A stretch of DNA of 64,000 nt. Source: Alcaligenaceae bacterium (lineage in GTDB: Bacteria; Pseudomonadota; Gammaproteobacteria; Burkholderiales; Burkholderiaceae_B). Under the pieces are notes generated by a model, which saw nothing but the letters and a program-made list of their open reading frames with translations, did not search any database and was not told the origin of the DNA. The stretch is taken from assembly GCA_013416405.1 (NCBI GenBank), contig JACCET010000001.1, positions 124,001-188,000 on the forward strand. Direction: 5' to 3'. Made by a program: the position numbers and the translations under genes. Shown in pieces: positions 28,444 through 37,189 of the stretch; within the stretch, counting starts at the first letter, position 1; each line of letters starts with the position of its first letter.

Positions 28444-29298
28444 ATGGTCAAATCACTTGCTGCTTTTCTTGTGCTGGTTTTGCTGCCTGCCTGCGCGGCT
28501 GCACCCGATTGGTTTCCTTCCGCGCTGGTGGCACCTGCCCGGGCTTCCATCCAGGTGCCACTGATCCAATATAGTTTCGATTGGCAGTTGTCAGGCAGTC
28601 GCAAGGTCGCGCCATTGCAGATCTTCGACGATGGTCGCCGCACCTGGCTGCAGTTTGCGCCACAACAAGCTGTGCCCGCCATCTTCGAGCTGGCGGCTGG
28701 GGGCGCGCGCCCCTTGTCCTACACGCGCGAAGGCCCTTACATTGTTCTGGCGGGCATCTGGCCACAGCTGATGTTCCGTGGCGGTAATCTGCAAAGCCTT
28801 GCGAACCGTGGCATATCGAAAGAATCGCCTGCCTTGCCGGTTCAAGATGACCAGGCTTTATCGCCAGCAACACCGGCGCAGCCTGCAGATATTGCGCTGC
28901 TTGATGTGTCCACGGCGCCCGAAATGCCTGCACAGACCCATATTCCAGAGGTTCAGGTAGAGGTCATGGCAGAGGCTCAGGTAGCGGTCGTGGCAGCACC
29001 AGAGCCGCATTACGACGTCAGTCCGCACGACCAGACTTTGCGTGCGGCTCTGGCCAGATGGGCCGATAGGGCAGGCTGGACGTTCGAACCCGAGCACTGG
29101 ACACCCGATGTTGATATTCCTATCGTGGGTTCCGCCAGTTTTGACTTGCCGTTCAAGCAAGCCGTGCAAGAGCTTGTCGCTGCGACCGAGCTGGCAGACC
29201 GACCGCTGCAGCCCTGTTTCTATTCCAACCGTGTCTTGCGTGTGGTGCCTTTTGCGCAGTCCTGCGATCGCACGGTTGGCCCGTCGAGCGTGTCATGA
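28444..29298 (+). CDS. pilL: PilL-like type IVb pilus lipoprotein with VirB9-like and TcpQ-like segments
   Basis: A 284-residue predicted outer-membrane lipoprotein (lipobox LLPAC, Cys17). Residues about 40-115 (SFDWQLSGSRKVAP, IFDDGRRTWLQF, AVPAIF) resemble the beta-sandwich of VirB9/TrbG/CagX. A Pro/Ala-rich linker (about 120-192) leads to a TcpQ/PilL-type C-terminal domain (about 193-275, TLRAALARWADRAGWTF), with Cys258 and Cys274 possibly paired. TcpQ-type proteins help the secretin assemble. It is the first gene of the cluster and overlaps pilN by 4 bases. The ATG at 28444 starts the signal peptide; the ribosome site is weak, and GTG 28438 is an alternative. The VirB9 resemblance is a motif-level call. 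Confidence 0.75.
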   Translation: MVKSLAAFLVLVLLPACAAAPDWFPSALVAPARASIQVPLIQYSFDWQLSGSRKVAPLQIFDDGRRTWLQFAPQQAVPAIFELAAGGARPLSYTREGPYIVLAGIWPQLMFRGGNLQSLANRGISKESPALPVQDDQALSPATPAQPADIALLDVSTAPEMPAQTHIPEVQVEVMAEAQVAVVAAPEPHYDVSPHDQTLRAALARWADRAGWTFEPEHWTPDVDIPIVGSASFDLPFKQAVQELVAATELADRPLQPCFYSNRVLRVVPFAQSCDRTVGPSSVS

Positions 29299-30881
29299 TA
29301 CGGCGTATTCAATTTGCCTTTATGGTGGCGTGTTGCCTGGCCTTGTCGGCTTGTGCGCTGGGTGAGCGAGTCAGGCAGATTACCGCAACCGTCACCCAGA
29401 CCAAGTCAGCGGCGCAAGCCCGCCACGAACAGTTCCTGCAGGGCAGTCAGGCACGCAAGTCCGCCCAGGAAGTCGACAGGCCCTGGCTGGCCGGCCGAGC
29501 CCAGCCGTTGGCCCGCGAAGTCACGTTGCCGCCTGCCTTGCGGGCTAACGTCAATACAACGTTGATGTTTGCCCATGGTCCGCTGGACTTGGCCGCCATT
29601 GCGCAGCGCATCACGGTAGCGACCGATATTCCGGTGTACGTGCGTCCTGATGCCTTGCTGCCACTGGAGCATTTCTTGCCGCGCCTTGCTCAGGTGGGAC
29701 AAGCAAGCAATAGTGTCAAGGCGCCTGCTACGGTGTCGCTGGCCGGCGCGGCAGAACCCCTGGCGCGTATCCTGGATCGTATCGCTGCCCGATTGGGTGT
29801 CATGTGGCGTTATCACCAAGAGCGTATCGAGTTCTATCGAGTCGAAACCCGTGTATTCAATGTACGGGCACTGACATTGAATGCCAGTGCCCAGGCCTCG
29901 CTGGGCCTGGGTGGGGGCGACACTAACGAAGCCGGCTTTGTCAGCACCTCACGTACCAGTCTGGATAGTGGGCAATACGATGTTCTGGCGGTGGTCAGGG
30001 CGCGCATAGAACCCTTTCTTTCCAGATCCGGCTTGCTGGTCGCCGAGCCGGGCGCAAGTGCATCCATCGTCGTCACCGATACACCCGATGTACTGCAGCG
30101 CATAGCCGTGTACCTGGAACACGAGAATCGCGCACTGACGCGCCGTGTTCGCCTAATCTTCGAGGAACTGACGGTAGCCATGAATGACAATGCCGAAGCG
30201 GGTCTGGACTGGAATCTGCTTTTTTCCAGTGCCAAGCTGGGTGCTGCCATGAGCATGGCAGGGGCCGGCATGACTGATTCAGGCTTGGTCAGCCTGGGCT
30301 TGAACCACGGCCCGTTTCAGGGCTCCGACGCCATCGTCAAGGCCTTGAGCGAAGTCGGCCAGATCGTCAGGCGCAGTAGCCTGCCCGTGCTGACACTGAA
30401 CCGACGTCCCGTCACTCATGCCATACGCACCACGTTCTCGTATATCGATAAAGTTCAGACGACGGCCTTGGGCAACATGGCGGGCATGGCCTTGCCGTCC
30501 GTTTCCGTCAGTCAGCGCGAGGAAACCGTGGGTTCGCTGCTGACGCTGGTACCTGATGCGCAGGACGACGGGCAAATTCTTCTGTCGGTCGCCTACGACA
30601 ATACCGTGGCCCAGCCCCTTAAGTCAGTCACCTTCGGCGACAAAGACAACCCGCTGCAGCTGCAGCAGATCACCATCGATGGCAATGGCACCGTGCAGCA
30701 GGTCGCATTGCAGCCGGGCCAGCCTTTGCTGATTTCCGGGTTTGACCGTACGCAGGAAGAAACCGAAGGCAGGCGTCTTAATCCTGGCATGCCGCTGGTG
30801 CTGGGTGGCAGTGATCGTGCATCACGGCAAAGCCTCATGACGCTCATGGTGGTCACTGCTCAGGTCGAAGAGGGCTTCTAA
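29295..30881 (+). CDS. pilN: PilN-like lipoprotein secretin of a type IVb pilus
   Basis: A 528-residue outer-membrane pore protein. The signal peptide ends in the lipobox LSAC (Cys20), as in the lipoprotein secretins PilN (R64) and TcpC/BfpB. The N-terminal half has periplasmic ring domains, and the C-terminal half (about 270-528) shows secretin traits: RRVRLIFEELTVAMNDNAEAGLDWN, the repeated VTHAIRTTFSYID segment and the final gate region GQPLLISGFDRTQ (each quoted in part). Start ATG overlaps the pilL stop (ATGA). It ends 1 base before pilO. Confidence 0.88.
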   Translation: MIRRIQFAFMVACCLALSACALGERVRQITATVTQTKSAAQARHEQFLQGSQARKSAQEVDRPWLAGRAQPLAREVTLPPALRANVNTTLMFAHGPLDLAAIAQRITVATDIPVYVRPDALLPLEHFLPRLAQVGQASNSVKAPATVSLAGAAEPLARILDRIAARLGVMWRYHQERIEFYRVETRVFNVRALTLNASAQASLGLGGGDTNEAGFVSTSRTSLDSGQYDVLAVVRARIEPFLSRSGLLVAEPGASASIVVTDTPDVLQRIAVYLEHENRALTRRVRLIFEELTVAMNDNAEAGLDWNLLFSSAKLGAAMSMAGAGMTDSGLVSLGLNHGPFQGSDAIVKALSEVGQIVRRSSLPVLTLNRRPVTHAIRTTFSYIDKVQTTALGNMAGMALPSVSVSQREETVGSLLTLVPDAQDDGQILLSVAYDNTVAQPLKSVTFGDKDNPLQLQQITIDGNGTVQQVALQPGQPLLISGFDRTQEETEGRRLNPGMPLVLGGSDRASRQSLMTLMVVTAQVEEGF

Positions 30882-30882
30882 C

Positions 30883-32256
30883 ATGACGCTGCACACGGAA
30901 CCCTTCATTCTGCCTATGACCAGTGGTGCGCTGGTGTTTGGCATGAACTGGTTCCCATTGATGGGTGACCAGCCTGCCAAGGCGGGCCTTGCGCTTGCGC
31001 GCAAGCACAAGGCTACGCATGCGGTTTTGCCTGTAAACGTATTGGGCGCTGTGGGGCTGGTGTCGCTTAAAGGGCGCATGCCAGACAAAAGTATCAGGCT
31101 GCACTCTGCCGCGCAGAATATGGCGCAACTTTTTCCCACGGGCACGCTTGCCTTCCTGATGGAGTTGCCGCATTCGGGGTATTGGTTGCTGGCTCTGCAC
31201 GAGGGGGTGGTGGTGGCGCGTACCGACCAAATCTATCACGCCCTTACCGACGCCGACGGGGTAATGGCCAGCCTGAGCCTAGCCTATCCCCAACTCCAAA
31301 TTTTAAAACATCCTCAGGCCGATGGTCTGCCCACGCTGGCCGCAATAGAGGCCACCAGCTCTACGCACAGCCAGCTGCAGCCCTTGCGGCGATGGCAATC
31401 CATCCTGCCTTGGCCTGTGCAATGCTTTGTGCTTATCCTGGTTCTAGTGCTGCTGCTTCCGCGAGCCTGGCAGTTATTCGACGATGCTCATGCCTCTACA
31501 CCTGATTTCGCACCACCCGATGCGGGACTGGCCTGGCGCCAGGCGGTCGCTGCATCTGCTGGTCAGCGTCAAGTGCATGGCAGCCAAGGCACGCGCGTCC
31601 TGCTTGAATCCTTCCACGACCTGCCTGGCAGCCTGGGCGGCTGGACTTTGCGACAGGCCGTCTGCGAGGCGGCCAGCCACCAGTGGCAGTGCCGTGCAGA
31701 ATACGAGCGTCAGCATGTCCAGGCCAGCAATGACTCATTCCTAGCAGCCGTTCCGTCCGCCTGGATAGTTGAGTTCAGTTCATTGGATCGTGTTGCGGGG
31801 CGCTGGCAGCTGCAATCCCACAGCAAGGCGCTGTCGCACCTGAGCCTGCCAACCAGCGCCAGCAACGAGCGCCACTTGCTAAGCATTCTGCAGGGCATGC
31901 GTCCGGCCTTTGTACAGATGCAAATAGGTCAGCCCTTGCCCGTTCCCCTGTCTACCCCGACGGATCGGCACGATAAACCCTTGCCCAGGCCCAAAGAACT
32001 TGCGGTTTACCAGTCAAGATCCGTAAATATTGCAGGCCCATTGCGGTCGGCCAGCTTGCTTTTGTCCGGCGTCATGCCGATCGCCTGGCAGAAAGCTGCC
32101 TTGAATCTGGGCCAGGCAGGGCAAGCCGGCTTGAATAGCAGCAAATTGAATTTATCTCTTCAGGGGCTGATCTATGAAACCGATAAGGAAATGGCCAGTG
32201 TGCCTGTTGCTGATCACTGCGCCCAGTCTGGTGCACGGGGTTGTGCGCGGCCATGA
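30883..32256 (+). CDS. pilO: PilO-like type IVb pilus assembly protein
   Basis: A 457-residue inner-membrane protein with a cytoplasmic N-terminal half, one membrane helix at about 177-193 (PWPVQCFVLILVLVLLLP) and a periplasmic C-terminal half. Size, topology and position between the secretin and pilP match PilO of the R64 thin pilus (PilO2 family). The last 27 codons overlap pilP in another frame for 83 bases and give a Cys/Ala-rich tail that looks unlike the rest of the protein. Confidence 0.8.
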   Translation: MTLHTEPFILPMTSGALVFGMNWFPLMGDQPAKAGLALARKHKATHAVLPVNVLGAVGLVSLKGRMPDKSIRLHSAAQNMAQLFPTGTLAFLMELPHSGYWLLALHEGVVVARTDQIYHALTDADGVMASLSLAYPQLQILKHPQADGLPTLAAIEATSSTHSQLQPLRRWQSILPWPVQCFVLILVLVLLLPRAWQLFDDAHASTPDFAPPDAGLAWRQAVAASAGQRQVHGSQGTRVLLESFHDLPGSLGGWTLRQAVCEAASHQWQCRAEYERQHVQASNDSFLAAVPSAWIVEFSSLDRVAGRWQLQSHSKALSHLSLPTSASNERHLLSILQGMRPAFVQMQIGQPLPVPLSTPTDRHDKPLPRPKELAVYQSRSVNIAGPLRSASLLLSGVMPIAWQKAALNLGQAGQAGLNSSKLNLSLQGLIYETDKEMASVPVADHCAQSGARGCARP

Positions 32257-32626
32257 AGATTTGGTCAGTCAGCAAATGTCTGTGCGCGAGTTGATGCGCC
32301 TGGATACCGCGCTGGCGATTGAGCAGGCCAAAGCGCGTCTGCGCCAGCACAAGAGCGGACAGGCCATAGCCGACAACAGTCCTATGGCTCAGAGCGGATC
32401 GCTCAAACTGGTGGCTATCTATGGGGTGGGCAAAAAGCTGCTGGCCGAGGTGGTGATAGGCCAGCGCAAGCATGTTTATATGCGCGGTCGAAGCTGGGCG
32501 GTGGGGGTCAAGGGTGGTGCTTCGGACTACCGCTTGCTGGGCATATCGGGGTCGTGTGTTCAGCTTGAGCGCGATGGCGAAGGGCATACCTTGTGCCTGC
32601 ATCCAGGTCTGGGAGACGAACAATGA
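32174..32626 (+). CDS. pilP: PilP-like type IVb pilus biogenesis protein
   Basis: A 150-residue exported protein with signal peptide at about 1-22 (WPVCLLLITAPSLVHG), a helical segment (about 35-60) and a C-terminal beta domain (SLKLVAIYGVGKKLLAEVVI, later LLGISGSCVQLERDG) like PilP of plasmid pil operons. PilP links inner-membrane and secretin parts. AGGGG before the ATG at 32174 supports this start, and the signal peptide lies inside the pilO overlap, so the overlap is real coding in two frames. The stop overlaps the pilQ ATG. Confidence 0.8.
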   Translation: MKPIRKWPVCLLLITAPSLVHGVVRGHEDLVSQQMSVRELMRLDTALAIEQAKARLRQHKSGQAIADNSPMAQSGSLKLVAIYGVGKKLLAEVVIGQRKHVYMRGRSWAVGVKGGASDYRLLGISGSCVQLERDGEGHTLCLHPGLGDEQ

Positions 32627-34335
32627 GAACCATGTTGACCTCATGGCGTCGCCCGGTGCGGCAAGCGGTGGCGTCCGATATGCCGCTGCGATTCGATTCG
32701 TCAGCGGCGGCAACCCTTTCCACCGCCGACGAACTGACCTGCATGCGTCCGGCTTTCGTGCGCTCCTTGAGCAGCCAGTTTGAGGTGGAGTTGCTCGCTG
32801 CGCGGCTCAGTCCAGTCCTGCTTGACGACCACTCCGTGGCCATTTTTTCGCTGGCCGAGCATGTGGGCGGCGACCAGGCAGATGAACTAGAGCGCCGTGT
32901 GCTTGCCTCGGGATACCGCCTGTCCAATCCGGCTCGTTATATTCTGGCCGCGCCCCTGCTGCTGGCGGTTGCCCGTAGCCAGATCACGCCCCAGTCGCTT
33001 GCCAGCAACCCGCCGTTGCGCTTTGAACAGTCCCGAACTGCGCTGGCTGAAGCTTTTCAAGACCTGCTGGAATGGGGGCTACGCCACGATGCCAGTGATA
33101 TCCATCTGAATGTGCGTCTTAACGAGCCCGAGTCTGAAGTCAAATACACCGTATCGGGGCGTTACCTGGCTCCGGATCGTTTCCGGCGCATGCCCACCAC
33201 TACCCTGGTCGACATGCTGTCAGTCGCCTGGATGGATATCCGTGGCGGTAATGGCGCGGTATTTGATCCCTACATTGAGCAGCAGGGCAGCCTGGTAAAG
33301 CAGGTGGATGGCCAGAGCATCATGCTGCGCTGGGCGTCATTGGCGGCCGACGATGGCCCCAGTGTCTGCCTGCGCTTGCTGCGGCGTGACACTGGCGCTT
33401 GCTTACCTGGCCTGAAGCAACTGGGCTATTTGGCTGACCAGATCGCCGTGATAGACCGGGTCATGCTGTCAGAGGGCGGTGTGGTGGTTATGGCGGGAAC
33501 GGTGGGTTCGGGCAAGTCCACCAGTCTTGCATCACTGATATCCCGCTTGCCCGCTCATAGAAAAATCATCACGCTCGAGGAACCGGTTGAATACCTGATA
33601 CCGGCTTCCATACAGAACTCGGTTGCCAGAAACCTGAATGCCGTGGCGCACCAAAGCTATGCATCCAAGCTCAGGGCGCTCAAACGCTCGGCCATGACCG
33701 ATGTCTTGTTGGGCGAAATCCGTGATGTGGAAACCGGGCAGGCTTTTATGGATCTTGCCGGATCTGGCGTCAATGTATACACCACAGTTCATGCGCCATC
33801 GGCGGCGCATATTCCTCTTAGGCTGGCGTCTGACTTTATCGGCATATCAGCCGATTTCCTGGCTACGCCCGGCATACTCAAGCTCATGGTCTTTCAGGCA
33901 TTGCTGCCGGTACTGTGCCAGCAATGCGCCTTGCCCGCCAGTGCTTTGCAGAACCAAGACAGGTCTTTTGCAAGCCAGCCTCAAAGCGGACGGCAGTGGG
34001 GCGTTTGGCTGGATCTGGTGCGCGAACTTTATGCCTGCTCGGGCGAGTCCTGGCGCATACGCAATCCCGACGGATGTGATGCATGCCGTAAAGATCGGCT
34101 GCCCGAGTTGAACGGATACGCGGGACGCACGGTGGTAGCAGAAATCAACGAGCCCCCAGGCGGTTTGCACCAGCAGCGTCCGGCTATGGCGTGCGCCATG
34201 CACAAAGCCGGTGAAGGGCTGATAGACCTGCGCGATATCGAGATTCGTTTTCATGCCTTTGAAACGCAACAGGCCCGTCGTGCGCTGCAAAATGACGACA
34301 CCATGTCCACAACTCGCCTAAGGATGGTGACATGA
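32623..34335 (+). CDS. pilQ: PilQ-like pilus assembly ATPase (GspE/PilB family)
   Basis: A 570-residue hexameric secretion ATPase that powers pilin insertion. Walker A GTVGSGKST is at 292-300, followed by the Asp box (KIITLEEPVEYLI), Walker B LLGEIRD and a His-box (TTVHAPSAAHIPLRL). CQQC and CDAC near residues 430 and 485 could form a zinc site as in PilB/GspE. The start is ATG 32623 overlapping the pilP stop; an in-frame ATG at 32593 lies inside pilP. It corresponds to R64 PilQ, not to the Pseudomonas secretin of the same name. Confidence 0.92.
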   Translation: MRTMLTSWRRPVRQAVASDMPLRFDSSAAATLSTADELTCMRPAFVRSLSSQFEVELLAARLSPVLLDDHSVAIFSLAEHVGGDQADELERRVLASGYRLSNPARYILAAPLLLAVARSQITPQSLASNPPLRFEQSRTALAEAFQDLLEWGLRHDASDIHLNVRLNEPESEVKYTVSGRYLAPDRFRRMPTTTLVDMLSVAWMDIRGGNGAVFDPYIEQQGSLVKQVDGQSIMLRWASLAADDGPSVCLRLLRRDTGACLPGLKQLGYLADQIAVIDRVMLSEGGVVVMAGTVGSGKSTSLASLISRLPAHRKIITLEEPVEYLIPASIQNSVARNLNAVAHQSYASKLRALKRSAMTDVLLGEIRDVETGQAFMDLAGSGVNVYTTVHAPSAAHIPLRLASDFIGISADFLATPGILKLMVFQALLPVLCQQCALPASALQNQDRSFASQPQSGRQWGVWLDLVRELYACSGESWRIRNPDGCDACRKDRLPELNGYAGRTVVAEINEPPGGLHQQRPAMACAMHKAGEGLIDLRDIEIRFHAFETQQARRALQNDDTMSTTRLRMVT

Positions 34336-35468
34336 GCGCAGTCATCGTCAAAAGATCGGCCCGCACACAGTGGCTGCAGTCCTTGCAGCATCGCACAGAC
34401 TGTCGCCGTTTCGCGGCTGTGCGTGCCGACTATTACGACTATTTGGCCGCCTTGCTGCAGGGCATGCAAGGTGCGCGCACCATCAAGGAAGTCTTTGAAC
34501 TAGATGCGCGCCGATATGGATTTCGCTCGGTCAGGGGGCGGCTATCACGTCGTTGGGCGCACACCTATCAGGCGGCTGGCGGCGACTTGTACTCAACCTG
34601 GCTCGATAGCTTTCCATCCGGCGAGCTGGGCTTGCTGCGGGCCGCGCAGGCATTCGGGGGCGTTGCCTTGCTGCGCGCGCTGGGTGAGCTTGCCGGCGCG
34701 CTGCGCCTGGCCGACCAGGCCAGACATATCCTGACATCGACACTCTGGGCGGCCGCTATGGCCCTGATTCTGCTTTTTCTTATGTTGCTGGCTGTACCCG
34801 GATTCACGTTGCCCAGCCTACTTGATACGTTTGATGTTGTACCCGCCGAATACTACGGCAGGCTAACTATCTTGCTGTTGCGCTTTGCCGATGTCATACA
34901 GGCGCACTGGCTGTTCATATCGGCCCTGTTTCTGGGCGGTGCGTTCTTGCTGCTGTGGTCTTTGCCCAATACTGGCGGGCGCTTGCGGCATCAACTGGAT
35001 CGTTATGCCTTCTGGCGTTTGTATCGCTATATCCACGCCTTGCGCTTCCTGAGCATGCTGGCCATATTGCTGTCGCGCGACGAGGTGGGTTCCACCCAGT
35101 TGCGGGCCGCGCTGGCCATGCAGAAACCTGGCGCCTCGCGCTGGCTGGCCAGCTATATAGATCTCATGCTCGATCGTATCGATTCGGGTATTGCTGGAGC
35201 TGCATCCTTCGATGTTGGGCTGCTCGATCGTGCGCATTTCTGGTTTCTTGCCGACATGATGATGGCGCGCGGACTGCACGCCGGCCTGGTGCTGGGCACC
35301 GAGCGCCTGCGAGGCCATGTTCTGGGAGCAACCGCCAGGCAGGCGGCTGTACTGCGCTGGTGTTTGTTGCTGAGCTGTCTGGCGGGCTTGCTGAGCCTGG
35401 GCCTGTGGCACTACGCCGTCATCGACGAGTTGCGTCGTTCACTCATGCTTTTCTACGCCAGCCAATAA
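34332..35468 (+). CDS. pilR: PilR-like inner-membrane platform protein (GspF/PilC family)
   Basis: A 378-residue polytopic protein with hydrophobic segments near 136-158, 196-216 and 338-362, separated by helical cytoplasmic bundles, the usual layout of GspF/PilC/TcpE platform proteins that couple the ATPase to pilin assembly. Its ATG overlaps the pilQ stop (ATGA). It corresponds to PilR of R64. Followed 27 bases later by the pilin gene. Confidence 0.85.
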   Translation: MSAVIVKRSARTQWLQSLQHRTDCRRFAAVRADYYDYLAALLQGMQGARTIKEVFELDARRYGFRSVRGRLSRRWAHTYQAAGGDLYSTWLDSFPSGELGLLRAAQAFGGVALLRALGELAGALRLADQARHILTSTLWAAAMALILLFLMLLAVPGFTLPSLLDTFDVVPAEYYGRLTILLLRFADVIQAHWLFISALFLGGAFLLLWSLPNTGGRLRHQLDRYAFWRLYRYIHALRFLSMLAILLSRDEVGSTQLRAALAMQKPGASRWLASYIDLMLDRIDSGIAGAASFDVGLLDRAHFWFLADMMMARGLHAGLVLGTERLRGHVLGATARQAAVLRWCLLLSCLAGLLSLGLWHYAVIDELRRSLMLFYASQ

Positions 35469-35495
35469 GGGTCGGCCTATTCTCAAGGAGCTGTC

Positions 35496-36056
35496 ATGTC
35501 TGTCATCAAAACCGCCCAGCAGGGGTTCTCGCTCATCGAGGTCTCCATCGTTACCGCCATTGTTTTGCTGCTGGCCATCATAGGCGTACCGGCCATCGGG
35601 GGTTATGTGGTTGAAAACAAGGTACCGAAAGTGGGCGAAGAACTGGCCAGGTTCGTGCTTCAGACCAAGGTCAATGCGCCCAATGGTTCCAGCACGCCCT
35701 ATGCGGGTATAGACACCACGAGTTTTGCCCGCATGGTGCATGACTCCAGCATTTTCTCGGTGTCGGGTGCCGATGCCACCACCAAGGTGCAGCATGGCCT
35801 GGGCACGGGCGGCGAGGTCAGCGTGGCCGAGGCCGATGCCGGCGCGGCATTCACTATCACGCTATCCAAAGTCCATGATGCGGCGTGCCCGTCCATTGCA
35901 TCGGTCTTGCAGCGCGTCTCCGACATCATCACGGTAGCTGCCGAGAGCCAATCGGCAACCATAGTCAAGAACGCAAGCACGCACTATAGCGCCTTGGCCG
36001 CCGAATCCTATTGCGAGGCGGGTGCGGTCAATACTTTCGTGTTTACCGCCAGCTAG
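35496..36056 (+). CDS. pilS: PilS-like type IVb major pilin
   Basis: A 186-residue prepilin with a short leader and the cleavage/methylation motif QQG|FSLIE: Gly10 at -1, Phe at +1 and Glu15 at +5. The hydrophobic N-terminal helix (about 11-35) forms the pilus core. Cys131 and Cys173 probably make the C-terminal disulfide loop. The mature length of 176 residues and the position before pilV match PilS. AAGGAG lies 8 bases before the ATG. No dedicated prepilin peptidase is encoded nearby. Confidence 0.88.
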   Translation: MSVIKTAQQGFSLIEVSIVTAIVLLLAIIGVPAIGGYVVENKVPKVGEELARFVLQTKVNAPNGSSTPYAGIDTTSFARMVHDSSIFSVSGADATTKVQHGLGTGGEVSVAEADAGAAFTITLSKVHDAACPSIASVLQRVSDIITVAAESQSATIVKNASTHYSALAAESYCEAGAVNTFVFTAS

Positions 36057-36105
36057 TGTCCCGTATGGTTAGCTTGTGCACTAGACGCCGTCTAAGGAGA
36101 ACGCA

Positions 36106-37146
36106 TTGAGCAAGCGCAGACAGCGTGGGATAGTCCTGCTGGAGCTGGTCGTGGCCGTATTGCTCGCGGCCCTGCTGGCGGGGTGGGGAACGCAAGCCTT
36201 GATCAATAAAATGAATGATGCAAGCGCTCAGGCTCATGCTGCATGGATGTTGTCGCTTAGAAAGGCGGTATTAAGCTATATAGAACGTCATGCTCAAACG
36301 CTGGTGCACGCAGAGCACGAGGCTGCTCTGAACGATGCAGGGTATGCCAACTGGTCACGCCCCAGCATTGCAGAACTTAAGGCCGATGGACTATTGTCGC
36401 CGGGCTTTCCCGAGTCTGTCAGGCCGGGCGGTGGCGCTTCGGTGCGTTTGTTGCGTCATGGTTCATGTCCAGGCAACGACTGTCGCCTCCACGCCTTTAT
36501 GTACAGCGACCAACCTTTTCTGAAAAAGTATTTGGGCGGTATTGACGAGCAGATGGTGGCGCAATGGCTGATGGCCAGCCAGGGCTGGGGAGGGTGGGTC
36601 GATGGCGCGCGCCCGGCCATCATGGGTGGTGCGTCCTTCGAGTACGCCAATCCGCCGTGGTCCGGCCCGCCTTTGCCTGCAGGCACGGTAGTCCTGGCAC
36701 TTGGCACCGAGCACTTGCTTGGATTGAATTTCCTGCGTGTGCGCGATGTACGAGATCCTGATTTTCAGGGTGGCGCCACGGTGCAGGGCACGATACAAAC
36801 AGGCGCCGATCTACGCGTGCAGCGATACTTATATCTGAATACACCTGGGCAATCCGGCGAGCCCTGCGATGATGACGGTGCCATCAGTCGCGAGTCTGGC
36901 GCCGGCCTGCTGATTTGCCAGGATCAGCTTTGGCGACCGTTGGTAAGCGGTAGCAGCACAGCCAGCCTCGGAGGCTTTTCAACCAATCAATGGAGAGGGT
37001 GTCTGAACAGCCTGGGTACCTCGACGGCCAATCCGGTTACGGGCGCCTGCTCTTGTCCATCCTCCACCCAGACCGTGCAGATTTCCGACAGCGGCCCCCA
37101 TGATTACCCCGAGGGGCGTACCTTGGGGTTTTTGTGTGTGGATTAG
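36106..37146 (+). CDS. pilV: PilV-like type IVb minor pilin/tip adhesin
   Basis: A 346-residue prepilin-like protein: leader ending RQRG, then [20 protein letters not shown] with Glu13 at +5, a long helix, and a large C-terminal region (about 210-346) with several Cys that could bind receptors. In R64, PilV is the minor pilin whose C terminus is switched by a shufflon; no recombination sites or recombinase gene are visible here. The start is TTG at 36106 with AAGGAG 6 bases upstream. Its last codons contain a probable terminator (37106-37134). Confidence 0.82.
   Translation: MSKRRQRGIVLLELVVAVLLAALLAGWGTQALINKMNDASAQAHAAWMLSLRKAVLSYIERHAQTLVHAEHEAALNDAGYANWSRPSIAELKADGLLSPGFPESVRPGGGASVRLLRHGSCPGNDCRLHAFMYSDQPFLKKYLGGIDEQMVAQWLMASQGWGGWVDGARPAIMGGASFEYANPPWSGPPLPAGTVVLALGTEHLLGLNFLRVRDVRDPDFQGGATVQGTIQTGADLRVQRYLYLNTPGQSGEPCDDDGAISRESGAGLLICQDQLWRPLVSGSSTASLGGFSTNQWRGCLNSLGTSTANPVTGACSCPSSTQTVQISDSGPHDYPEGRTLGFLCVD
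37106..37134 (+). terminator. Probable intrinsic terminator inside the 3' end of pilV
   Basis: ACCCCGAGG (37106-37114) pairs with CCTTGGGGT (37121-37129) through 9 bp including one G-U pair, loop GGCGTA, followed by TTTTTG. It ends 10 bases before the pilV stop codon. It probably ends the pil operon and shields alaS. Confidence 0.65.
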
Positions 37147-37150
37147 TGTT

Positions 37151-37156
37151 TATAAT
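37151..37156 (+). promoter_or_regulatory. Candidate -10 element for alaS
   Basis: A perfect TATAAT lies 5 bases after the pilV stop codon and 33 bases before the alaS ATG, directly after the terminator at 37106-37134. The -35 region is poor (TTTTTG at 37129-37134, 16-base spacing, overlaps the terminator T-run). Confidence 0.5.
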
Positions 37157-37189
37157 GCTTGGTTACCTATCAATACGTGCTTTTCTGCA

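Noticed and set aside
36106-37146. Shufflon or site-specific recombination sites in the pilV 3' end
   Set aside because: No inverted repeated segments, alternative C-terminal cassettes or recombinase gene are visible before alaS.
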